A stretch of 64,000 nucleotides of DNA from Serratia ficaria (lineage in GTDB: Bacteria; Pseudomonadota; Gammaproteobacteria; Enterobacterales; Enterobacteriaceae). The number at the start of each line of letters is the position of its first letter. Position 1 is the first letter of the stretch. Below are positions 17,378 to 27,111 of this stretch, piece by piece. The notes below the pieces were generated by a model, which did no database searches, had not been told where the DNA came from, and saw only the letters and a program-made list of their open reading frames with translations. The position numbers were made by a program, and so were the translations under genes. Location: contig NZ_LT906479.1 of the NCBI RefSeq assembly GCF_900187015.1, positions 2,480,001 through 2,544,000 of the forward strand, read 5' to 3'.

Positions 17378-19579
17378 ATGCGTTTATCGACATTGGTGCT
17401 GGCGATCGGCATGGCGCTGGGCACGCAGGCTCAGGCGGCAGAAACCCACCCGCACGCCGACCACAGCGCACTGCCCAGCGGCCAGGCGAAGGAGGCTAAC
17501 GTGACCGGTGAAGCCAATCAGCACGAGAATAAAAAGAACGCCAATCCGTTCTTCTATCAGAGCCGCCTGCCGTTCCAGGCGCCGCCGTTCAACCTGATCA
17601 AAGAAAGCGACTATGCGCCGGCCATCGACGCGGGCATCAGGCAAAAGCGGGAAGAGGTGGAAAAAATCGCCAATAACCCGGCCAGGCCCAACTTCAAGAA
17701 TACCTTTATCGCGCTGGAGCAGTCCGGCGCGCTGCTGACGCGGGTGATGAACGTGTTCGGCGCCATGACCTCGGCCAACACCAGCGACGCGCTGCAAAAG
17801 CTGGATGAGGAAAGCTCGCCGAAGCTGGCGGCGCTGAACGACGATATCATGCTGAACGGCAAACTGTTCGCGCGCATCAAGGCCATCTATCAGCAGCGCG
17901 ACGCGCTGAAGCTGGATGCGGAGTCGCGCCGCCTGGTGGAGGTGACTTACAAGAACTTCGAACTGGCCGGCGCCAATCTGTCCGATGCCGATAAGGTCAA
18001 GCTGAAGGCGCTGAATCAGGAAGCGGCGACGCTGAGCACCCAATTCACCAACAAACTGCTGGCGGCGAGCAAAAACGGCGCGCTGGCGGTCACCGACCAG
18101 GCTAAGCTCGCCGGGCTGTCCGAGGGCGAACTGGCCGCGGCGGCGCAGGCCGCCGGCGAACGCAAGCTGGACAAGCAGTGGCTGCTGGTATTGCAGAACA
18201 CCACCCAGCAGCCGGACCTGCAGAGCCTGAAAGATCGCGAGACGCGCAAGGCGCTGTTCGACGCCTCCTGGACGCGGGCGGAAAAGGGCGACGGCAACGA
18301 TACTCGCCAGACGATCTCTCGCCTGGCCAAGGTGCGCGCCGAGCAGGCCAGGCTGCTGGGTTTCCCGAACTACGCCGCCTGGAAACTGCAAAACCAGATG
18401 GCCAAAACGCCGGATGCGGCGCTGAGCTTTATGCGCAACATCGTGCCGGCGGCCACCGCGCGCGCCGGGCGCGAGGCCAAAGACATTCAGGCGGTGATCG
18501 ACCGGCAGAAAGGCGGCTTCAAGGTCGAGGCCTGGGATTGGCAGTTCTACGCCGAGCAGGTGCGCAAGGCCAGGTACGATCTGGATGAGTCGCAGATCAA
18601 GCCTTACTTCGAGCTGGATAACGTGCTGAACAACGGCGTGTTCTACGCCGCCAACCTGCTGTACGGCATCAGCTTCAAGCAGCGCAAGGACATCCCGGTT
18701 TATCAGCCGGACGTCAAGGTTTATGAGGTGTTCGATAAAGACGGCAAATCGTTGGCGCTGTTCTATACCGACTACTTTAAGCGCGACAACAAGGGCGGCG
18801 GCGCCTGGATGAGCAACTTCGTCGAACAGTCGAAGCTCAACGGCACCCGGCCGGTGATTTACAACGTCGCCAATTTCACCAAGCCGGCGCCGGGCCAGCC
18901 CGCGCTGCTGTCTTATGACGACGTGATCACCCTGTTCCACGAGTTCGGCCATGCGCTGCACGGCATGTTCGCCGATCAGGAATACCCGAGCCTGTCCGGC
19001 ACCAACACCGCGCGCGACTTCGTCGAGTTCCCGTCGCAGTTCAACGAGCACTGGGCCAGCGATCCGAAAGTGTTCGCGCACTTCGCCAGGCATTACCAAA
19101 CCGGCGAAGCGATGCCGCAGGCACTGGTCGACAAAATCAAGAAGGCCGACAAGTTCAACAAGGGCTATGACATGACCGAACTGCTGTCCGCCGCCTTGCT
19201 GGACATGCACTGGCATATGCTGACCGCCGACCAGCCGCAGCAGGACGTCGACAAGTTCGAAGCCGAGTCGCTGCAGAAAGACAAGGTCGACCTCAGCTAT
19301 GTGCCGCCGCGTTACCGTTCCAGCTACTTCCAGCATATCTGGGGCAACGGCTACGCCGCCGGTTACTACGCCTATCTGTGGACCGAAATGCTGGCGGACG
19401 ACGCCTTCCAGTGGTTCAGCGAGCACGGCGGCCTGACGGCGGAAAACGGCCAGCGCTTCCGCGACATGGTGCTGTCGCGCGGCAACAGCCAGGATCTGGA
19501 GAAGCTGTACGTCGACTGGCGCGGCAAAGAGCCGAGCATCGAACCCATGCTGATCAACCGCGGGCTGAAAGACGAGTAA
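17378..19579 (+). CDS. dcp: M3-family peptidyl-dipeptidase with signal peptide
   Basis: 733 aa. A Sec signal peptide (MRLSTLVLAIGMALGTQAQA) is followed by a His-rich low-complexity linker (about 22-55), then the M3 metallopeptidase fold. The zinc site HEFGHALHGM lies at about residues 523-532, with the downstream Glu in GTNTARDFVEFPSQFNEHW. It releases C-terminal dipeptides, here in the periplasm. ATG at 17378 is chosen over the TTG one codon earlier; GGAGGAG lies upstream. A small GC hairpin at about 17321-17342 sits in the leader. It is monocistronic with a strong terminator. Confidence 0.9.
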   Translation: MRLSTLVLAIGMALGTQAQAAETHPHADHSALPSGQAKEANVTGEANQHENKKNANPFFYQSRLPFQAPPFNLIKESDYAPAIDAGIRQKREEVEKIANNPARPNFKNTFIALEQSGALLTRVMNVFGAMTSANTSDALQKLDEESSPKLAALNDDIMLNGKLFARIKAIYQQRDALKLDAESRRLVEVTYKNFELAGANLSDADKVKLKALNQEAATLSTQFTNKLLAASKNGALAVTDQAKLAGLSEGELAAAAQAAGERKLDKQWLLVLQNTTQQPDLQSLKDRETRKALFDASWTRAEKGDGNDTRQTISRLAKVRAEQARLLGFPNYAAWKLQNQMAKTPDAALSFMRNIVPAATARAGREAKDIQAVIDRQKGGFKVEAWDWQFYAEQVRKARYDLDESQIKPYFELDNVLNNGVFYAANLLYGISFKQRKDIPVYQPDVKVYEVFDKDGKSLALFYTDYFKRDNKGGGAWMSNFVEQSKLNGTRPVIYNVANFTKPAPGQPALLSYDDVITLFHEFGHALHGMFADQEYPSLSGTNTARDFVEFPSQFNEHWASDPKVFAHFARHYQTGEAMPQALVDKIKKADKFNKGYDMTELLSAALLDMHWHMLTADQPQQDVDKFEAESLQKDKVDLSYVPPRYRSSYFQHIWGNGYAAGYYAYLWTEMLADDAFQWFSEHGGLTAENGQRFRDMVLSRGNSQDLEKLYVDWRGKEPSIEPMLINRGLKDE

Positions 19580-19596
19580 TCGCCTGCGATAGCCGC

Positions 19597-19630
19597 AAAA
19601 CCGGAGCCGCCGCGGCTCCGGTTTTTTTTT
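19597..19630 (+). terminator. Intrinsic terminator of dcp
   Basis: Perfect 13-bp stem (19597-19609 with 19613-19625), 3-base loop, followed by T9 counting the stem end. It would also serve the convergent nicT side weakly. Confidence 0.9.
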
Positions 19631-19755
19631 GCCTCGCAGACAACGCTGAGCGGGATGCCGACAAAACACCAGCAATTCCACCGGCTCCCGTCGGCAATGC
19701 CGCAATGCAGGCTATTCACCACTTCCGCGATGGCTTCGCCCGTCAGTGGCCGGGA

Positions 19756-21066
19756 TCAGCGATTCACCACCTTGGCCGGCAGGGCGACCACCAGCAGCGA
19801 GCTGAGCAGCAGGCAGCCGGCGAAGGCCCACAGCGCGCCGCCGCTTTTGCCGGTCAGATCCAGCGCCAGCCCCATCAGCGAATTGCTCACCAGCCCGGCG
19901 ATGTTGGCCAGCGAACAGGCCAGCGCGAAGCCGGTGGCCGCCGCGGTGCCGCGCAGGAAGGTGGCCGGCAGGCTGAAAAATACCGGCACCGCGCCGATGA
20001 TCGCCGCCTGGGCGACGGAAAACAGCAGCACCGTGGCCACCAGATTATGGGTGAAGAAGGTGCTGCCGGCCATCGCCATCGCGCCGACGATAAAGGGCAC
20101 GATAATGTGCCAGCGCCGTTCGCGCAGCCGATCCGAACTGCTGCCGATCAACAGCATGCCCAACAGGGCGGCCACGCTCGGTATGGCGGTGAGGTAGCCG
20201 ATGGTGGTGATGTCGGTCACGCCGGCGGTTTTGATAAAGGTCGGCATCCAAAAGCCCATGGCGTAGGCGCTGAGCAAAATGGCGAAGTCGATGCCGCCCA
20301 GCATCCACACCTTCAGGTTAAAGAAACCGTCGCGGAAGCTGTGCTTGCTGTGGCTGGCTTCGGCGTCGTCGCGCGCCAGATCCTCGGCGATGCGGCCTTT
20401 TTCTTCCTGCGTCAGCCATTTGGCCTGCTGGTAGGTGTTCGGCAGCACCCAGAAGGTCAGCACGCCCAGCAACACGCTGGGAATGCCCTCCAGCAGAAAC
20501 AGCCACTGCCAGCCGTGCAGCCCGTGGCGCATGTCGAAGTGGCCCATGATCCAGCCGGAAATCGGCCCGCCCAGCACGCTAGACAGCGGCAGGCCAATCA
20601 TGAACAGCGCGATGATGCGGCCGCGGCGGTAGGTGGGGAACCACAGCGTCAGGTAATACAGCACCCCCGGCAGGAAGCCGGCCTCCGCCACGCCGAGCAG
20701 GAAACGGATGGCGTAAAACTGGTTGGGGGTGGTGACGAACATGGTGGCGGCGGACAGCAGCCCCCAGGTGATCATGATGCGGGCGATCCACACCTTGGCG
20801 CCGACGCGCTGCAGGATCAGGTTGCTCGGCACCTCGAACAGGATATAACCGACGAAAAACAGCCCGGCGCCCAGGCCGAAGGCCGCTTCGCTCAGCTGCA
20901 GCGCGTCGGTCATCTGCAGCTTGGCCAGCCCGACGTTGATGCGGTCAAGGTAGGCCGCCAGATAACACAGGCAGAGGAACGGGATCAGCTTCCAGGTGAT
21001 TTTGCGGTACAGCAGCAGCGATTCTGCGCCCGCTTTCCCCGCTGACGGGGTGTCAACAATGGCCAT
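19756..21066 (-). CDS. nicT: MFS transporter, probable nicotinate/6-hydroxynicotinate uptake
   Basis: 436 aa, 12 membrane helices, anion:cation symporter (ACS) family. Motifs: CYLAAYLDRINVGLAKLQM in helix 1 (about 32-50), GVAEAGFLPGVLYYLTLWFP, and GLHGWQWLFLLEGIPSVLLG. It is the last gene of the nicC-D-E-F-T unit, separated from nicF by 135 bp that contain a short hairpin and could hold its own promoter. The assignment as NicT rests on the neighbouring genes plus the ACS family, which matches the P. putida nic cluster; transport specificity itself is inferred. Confidence 0.82.
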   Translation of the reverse strand: MAIVDTPSAGKAGAESLLLYRKITWKLIPFLCLCYLAAYLDRINVGLAKLQMTDALQLSEAAFGLGAGLFFVGYILFEVPSNLILQRVGAKVWIARIMITWGLLSAATMFVTTPNQFYAIRFLLGVAEAGFLPGVLYYLTLWFPTYRRGRIIALFMIGLPLSSVLGGPISGWIMGHFDMRHGLHGWQWLFLLEGIPSVLLGVLTFWVLPNTYQQAKWLTQEEKGRIAEDLARDDAEASHSKHSFRDGFFNLKVWMLGGIDFAILLSAYAMGFWMPTFIKTAGVTDITTIGYLTAIPSVAALLGMLLIGSSSDRLRERRWHIIVPFIVGAMAMAGSTFFTHNLVATVLLFSVAQAAIIGAVPVFFSLPATFLRGTAAATGFALACSLANIAGLVSNSLMGLALDLTGKSGGALWAFAGCLLLSSLLVVALPAKVVNR

Positions 21067-21154
21067 GATGATGTCTCCAGGTGGTGCGTTGTGGCCTCCG
21101 GAGGAGGTGCCTGTTGTGTTTGCGTTGCGCCGGCCTGTTTCGGGCGGTCGCGTG

Positions 21155-21171
21155 AGGCGCTTTTCGCGCCT
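21155..21171. other. Small hairpin between nicF and nicT
   Basis: AGGCGC and GCGCCT arms around a 5-base loop in the 135-bp gap. No T tract follows on the minus strand. It may attenuate or protect the transcript. Confidence 0.35.
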
Positions 21172-21201
21172 TCGTTATTGTTGTTGCAGGTGAAGCCCGG
21201 T

Positions 21202-21831
21202 TCAGCGCCGTTTCAGGTAATCGATCGCCTCCCGTTTGCTCACCACGTCGCCGTACTTGCTGTCGATGTCGAACAGGTTGGCCTCATGCGGGCCGGGGTG
21301 GCGATCGCCGACGCACTCGCGCACCACGATGGTGCGAAAGCCGTGCTGTACCGCATCCACCGCGCTGGCGCGGATGCAGCCGCTGGTGGAGCAGCCGATC
21401 AACAGCAAGGTGTCGATCCCTTGCGCCACCAGCAGCGGCGCCAGCGCGGTGCCGAAAAAGGCGCTGGCGTACCGCTTGCTCAGCACCACTTCATCGGCCA
21501 GCGGCGCCACCGGCGGACAGAACGCCGCCAACGGATTGCCTTCGACCATGTCTTTCATTACCGGCGCTTTTTTGACCCACATGCCGCCATCGGCAAAATG
21601 GCCTGCATGATAGCGGATATTGGTGTGGATCACCGGAATTCCCGCCTGGCGCGCGCAGGCCAGCAGCGCCACGCTTTCGTCGACCGCGCTGACCACGCCG
21701 GGCGCGAACAGCGGCGCGCCCGGCGTGGTGTAGCCCTGCATGAAGTCGATCGCCAGCAGCGCCGGGCGTTGGCCGAAACCGATGCGCCGGCCCCAGACGC
21801 CGCTGTAGTTATCGGCAAGCGATTCGCTCAT
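21202..21831 (-). CDS. nicF: Maleamate amidohydrolase
   Basis: 209 aa, isochorismatase/nicotinamidase-like cysteine hydrolase. The catalytic triad is visible as Asp in LLAIDFMQGY (about 26-35), Lys in VLSKRYASAFFGT (about 116-128) and the nucleophilic Cys in LIGCSTSGCIRAS (about 142-154). It hydrolyses maleamate to maleate and ammonia. This is the step that frees the ring nitrogen. Strong Shine-Dalgarno GGAGGCACC. It sits 9 bp after nicE. Confidence 0.92.
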   Translation of the reverse strand: MSESLADNYSGVWGRRIGFGQRPALLAIDFMQGYTTPGAPLFAPGVVSAVDESVALLACARQAGIPVIHTNIRYHAGHFADGGMWVKKAPVMKDMVEGNPLAAFCPPVAPLADEVVLSKRYASAFFGTALAPLLVAQGIDTLLLIGCSTSGCIRASAVDAVQHGFRTIVVRECVGDRHPGPHEANLFDIDSKYGDVVSKREAIDYLKRR

Positions 21832-21840
21832 GGTGCCTCC

Positions 21841-22593
21841 TCAGTAAGCGCCGGAAAGCAGGGCGCCCGCGCCTGGCACGATCGGCTCCAGCTCCAGCGC
21901 GGTCAGCATTGCGTAGGTGGTGGCGATGGCGGCGGTGAGCACCGGTTTGCCGGTTTGCGCCTCAACCGCCGGCACCGCCGGCAGCGAAGGCATCTGCACG
22001 CAGGCCGAAAGCACGATGGCGTCGACGTCGCTCAGGTCCATCTCCGCGACGATGCCCGGCAGCCTGGCCGGATCGTGGCGGCCGACCTCGAGGTTGTCGG
22101 CGATCTCCAGCGCGCGCCACACCTTGACCTCGATGCCTTCGTGCTGGATGTAGTCCACCACCATCTGGGTGAGCGGCTTCATATAGGGCGCCACCAGCGC
22201 GATGCGTTTGGCGCCCAGCACCTTCAGGCCGTTGACCAACGCGCCGGCGCTGCTGACAACCGGCGCGGCGGCGTTGTTGTTTTGCGTCACCTGCGCCAGC
22301 CTGGCCTGCGATTCGCGATGGTAGCCCAGGCCCATCGACATGATGGCCACCAGGCAGGCGTAACCGAGCACGTCGACCCGGGCGTCGGAAAGCTCCAGCG
22401 CGCAGCGATCGGATTCGGCGTCCATCGCCGCCAGTTCCTCTTTGTTGACGTGCTTCATGCGCATGCGGCTGGAGTGGAAGGTGAAACGTTCCGGGCGGAT
22501 CAGCTGGCGCGCGGTCAGCATCGCCGGGATCTCGGTTTCCATGGTGGTGTTGGAGCTGGGCACTATCTGGCCGATACGGTAGTTGTTGCTCAT
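21841..22593 (-). CDS. nicE: Maleate cis-trans isomerase
   Basis: 250 aa from the ATG at 22593, equal to P. putida NicE. The ATG at 22602 touches its Shine-Dalgarno and is unlikely. Asp/Glu racemase superfamily: N-terminal IGQIVPSSNTTMETEIP holds the substrate-binding loop, and the two catalytic cysteines are in LGYACLVAIMS (about residue 80) and VLSACVQMPSL (about 198). It converts maleate to fumarate, which enters the TCA cycle. The nicD stop is 16 bp upstream of this start. Confidence 0.93.
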   Translation of the reverse strand: MSNNYRIGQIVPSSNTTMETEIPAMLTARQLIRPERFTFHSSRMRMKHVNKEELAAMDAESDRCALELSDARVDVLGYACLVAIMSMGLGYHRESQARLAQVTQNNNAAAPVVSSAGALVNGLKVLGAKRIALVAPYMKPLTQMVVDYIQHEGIEVKVWRALEIADNLEVGRHDPARLPGIVAEMDLSDVDAIVLSACVQMPSLPAVPAVEAQTGKPVLTAAIATTYAMLTALELEPIVPGAGALLSGAY

Positions 22594-22609
22594 GATTGGC
22601 ATTCCTCAA

Positions 22610-24651
<2,042 letters not shown>

Positions 24652-24798
24652 TTAAATTAGATCTTGCTCACGCTAATTGGCGGTTAACTTCTGTTAATCT
24701 CAGGGTAATCACAGGATTGATGGGGCGTGAAATAGGACTTTCTTATGGATGCGAGCGACGTCTTGCTTCCCGTTGAATTTTGGTCTTATATGATAAAA

Positions 24799-24812
24799 GA
24801 GTGTGTTCGCTT
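24799..24812. promoter_or_regulatory. Candidate NicR operator before nicX
   Basis: GAGTGTGTTCGCTT shares AGTGT and CGCT at the same spacing with the nicC-side palindrome. It lies 70 bp upstream of nicX. Weaker symmetry than the first copy. Confidence 0.4.
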
Positions 24813-24881
24813 TAATTCGTGCAAAATATCGCCGACCGCCCGTGGGCCGTCGGTCACCCTTGACGCAACAGGAGATACATC

Positions 24882-25940
24882 ATGGCGGTCAATGATAGTC
24901 AGCTGGTTCAACTGTTCGAACAGGTGCTAACGCTGTCGAAGGTCGATGCTTCGCAGAGCGTGGCGATCCTGAAAAGCCACTATTCCGATGCGCGCACGGT
25001 GCGCGCCGCCACCGATGCCGCGCTGCGGCTCGGCGCCAAGGTGTATGCGGTGGAGCTGCCGTCGTTCAACCACCCGCGGGCGATGGGCAACGACATGACC
25101 GCCTACTGCGGCGACACCGCGTTGACCGGCAACCCTGCGGCGCAGCGCGCGCTGGAGGCCGCCGATCTGATCGTCGACACCATGATGCTGCTGCATTCGC
25201 CGGAGCAGGAACAGATCCTGAAAACCGGCACGCGCATTTTGCTGGCAGTCGAACCGCCGGAGGTATTGGCACGGATGTTGCCTGATGCTGAGGACAAGGC
25301 GCGGGTGCTGGCCGCCGCGGCGGTGCTGGAGCAGGCGCAGCTGATGCAGGTGAAATCCGCCGCCGGCAGCGATTTTCGCGCGCCTTTGGGGCAGTACCCG
25401 ACGGTGACCGAATACGGCTATGCCGATGAACCGGGGCGCTGGGACCACTGGCCGAGCGGTTTCCTGTTCACCTGGCCTAACGAAGAGCAGGCGGAAGGGG
25501 TGCTGGTGCTGGAGGTGGGCGACATTCTGTTGCCGTTCAAGAGCTATGCGCGCGAACGCATCACCCTGGAGATCGAAAAAGGCTTCGTGACCCGCATTCA
25601 CGGCGGCTTCGAGGCGGAGTATCTGCGGGAATACATGAAGTATTTCAACGATCCGGAGGTGTACGGCATCTCGCACATCGGCTGGGGGCTGCAGCCGCGC
25701 GCCCAGTGGACGGCGATGGGCCTGCACGATAAAAACGACGGCATGTGTATGGATGCGCGCGCGTTTTACGGCAATTTCCTGTTCTCCACCGGGCCGAATA
25801 CCGAAGTCGGCGGCACGCGCAAAACGCCTTGCCATATGGACATTGCGCTGCGCCGCTGCGATATCGCGCTCGACGGCCAGACGGTGGTGGCGGACGGCGA
25901 GGTGGTGGCGCCGGCGGCGTCGCGGGTGCGCCAGGGTTAA
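24882..25940 (+). CDS. nicX: 2,5-dihydroxypyridine 5,6-dioxygenase
   Basis: 352 aa (P. putida NicX 350). Extradiol-like Fe(II) dioxygenase that opens the pyridine ring to N-formylmaleamate. The metal ligands known for P. putida NicX (His265, His318, Asp320, from memory) fall on the same numbers here: SHIGWG at 264-269 and CHMD at 317-320. Strong AGGAGATACATC Shine-Dalgarno. It is followed by nicR after 67 bp. Confidence 0.95.
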   Translation: MAVNDSQLVQLFEQVLTLSKVDASQSVAILKSHYSDARTVRAATDAALRLGAKVYAVELPSFNHPRAMGNDMTAYCGDTALTGNPAAQRALEAADLIVDTMMLLHSPEQEQILKTGTRILLAVEPPEVLARMLPDAEDKARVLAAAAVLEQAQLMQVKSAAGSDFRAPLGQYPTVTEYGYADEPGRWDHWPSGFLFTWPNEEQAEGVLVLEVGDILLPFKSYARERITLEIEKGFVTRIHGGFEAEYLREYMKYFNDPEVYGISHIGWGLQPRAQWTAMGLHDKNDGMCMDARAFYGNFLFSTGPNTEVGGTRKTPCHMDIALRRCDIALDGQTVVADGEVVAPAASRVRQG

Positions 25941-26007
25941 CCGTTGCTGTTAACCGCGGGGGTTTGTACTATTCTCGGTGAATTCCATAGACGGTGAGAG
26001 TAACGCA

Positions 26008-26481
26008 ATGACGCCCCCCGAATACCCGGCTGCAGAGAGCGGCAAGCCTGAAAACTATCACTTTACCGAACAGGTCGGGCACCTGCTGCGCAAGGTTTAT
26101 CAGCGCCACGTGGCTATTTTTCAGCACAACGTCGGCGATTCGCAGCTGACCGCGGTGCAGTTCATCACCCTGTGCGCGGTGCGCGACATGGGGCCGAGTT
26201 CGCTGACCGAGCTGGTGCAGGTGACGGCGGTCGATCAGGCCACCATTCGCGGCATCGTCGAGCGGTTGAAGGCGCGCGAGCTGATCACCGTCATGCCGGA
26301 TCCGATCGACCGGCGCAAGGTGGTGGTCGGGCTGACCGACGCCGGCGCGGCATTGCTGGCTGAAACGCTGCCGCATGCGGCGAAGATCACAGAACTGACC
26401 TTTGGCACCCTGAATCCGGCCGAACGTATAGCGCTGATATTCCTGCTCAATAAAATGCTGGAGGATCCGCAGCCCGGCTGA
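26008..26481 (+). CDS. nicR: MarR-family repressor of nicotinate degradation
   Basis: 157 aa from the ATG at 26008; an upstream in-frame GTG (25978) is possible but has no good Shine-Dalgarno. Winged helix: LTAVQFITLCAVRDMG, SSLTELVQVTAVDQATIRGIVERLKAR (recognition helix, about 60-85) and wing DPIDRRKVVVGLTDAG. In P. putida the orthologue NicR represses the lower pathway and is released by 6-hydroxynicotinate. Here it lies between nicX and nicA, so it may control both. Confidence 0.88.
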   Translation: MTPPEYPAAESGKPENYHFTEQVGHLLRKVYQRHVAIFQHNVGDSQLTAVQFITLCAVRDMGPSSLTELVQVTAVDQATIRGIVERLKARELITVMPDPIDRRKVVVGLTDAGAALLAETLPHAAKITELTFGTLNPAERIALIFLLNKMLEDPQPG

Positions 26482-26498
26482 CTCGCCATCGCAACTTC

Positions 26499-26546
26499 GG
26501 TTGTCTGGCGGTCGGCGGCGCGGTTCTCGGCCCACAAAAGACAACC
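26499..26546. promoter_or_regulatory. Inverted repeat upstream of nicA
   Basis: GGTTGTCT (26499-26506) and AGACAACC (26539-26546) are exact complements separated by 32 bases, in the 87-bp gap between nicR and nicA. It could be an operator pair for a nicAB regulator or a structured leader. Confidence 0.4.
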
Positions 26547-26568
26547 AGAGCGCAGGCGGAGACGCGAC

Positions 26569-27111
26569 ATGGCGATATCTGAAGTGCAATCGTCCAGGGA
26601 GGGCGCGATAAAAACGCTGACGGAGCATCCGCTGATGCTGTCGGTGAACGGCGAAAACATCCATACCCGGGTAATGGCGGACACGCCGCTGTTGCTGGTG
26701 CTGCGCAACGATCTGGCGCTCAACGGCCCCAAGTACGGCTGCGGCCTGGGCGAGTGTGGCGCCTGTACGGTGCTGATTGACGGCGTGGCGGCGCGCGCCT
26801 GCGTGATCCCGGCGCTGGGCATTGCCGGCCGCGCGGTCGTCACGCTGGAAGGGCTGGGCGACCGGGAACACCCGCACCCGGTGCAGCGCGCCTTTATCGA
26901 AGAACAGGCGGCCCAGTGCGGCTACTGCCTGAACGGCATGATCATGACCACCAAGGCCCTGCTGGATCGCAACCCGTCGCCGAGCGACGCGGAGATCCGC
27001 CAGGCGCTGTCCGGCAATCTGTGCCGCTGCGGCACCCATATCGAAATTCTGCGTGCGGTTCAGCGCGCCATCATTCTCTGCCGCGATGAGGAAACCCAGC
27101 CCGATGACTGA
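26569..27111 (+). CDS. nicA: Nicotinate dehydrogenase small (2Fe-2S) subunit
   Basis: 180 aa. First 2Fe-2S cluster CGLGECGACTVLIDG (about 57-71), second cluster CGYCLNGM and LCRCGTH (about 116-155). There is an N-terminal extension of about 20 residues compared with P. putida NicA. It passes electrons from the molybdenum centre of NicB to the NicB haems during hydroxylation of nicotinate at C6. The nicB ATG overlaps its end by 8 bp. Confidence 0.94.
   Translation: MAISEVQSSREGAIKTLTEHPLMLSVNGENIHTRVMADTPLLLVLRNDLALNGPKYGCGLGECGACTVLIDGVAARACVIPALGIAGRAVVTLEGLGDREHPHPVQRAFIEEQAAQCGYCLNGMIMTTKALLDRNPSPSDAEIRQALSGNLCRCGTHIEILRAVQRAIILCRDEETQPDD

Noticed and set aside
24745..24930. A 61-codon ORF in the nicC-nicX gap
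   Set aside because: No ribosome site, its end lies inside nicX in another frame, and the gap holds the divergent promoters.
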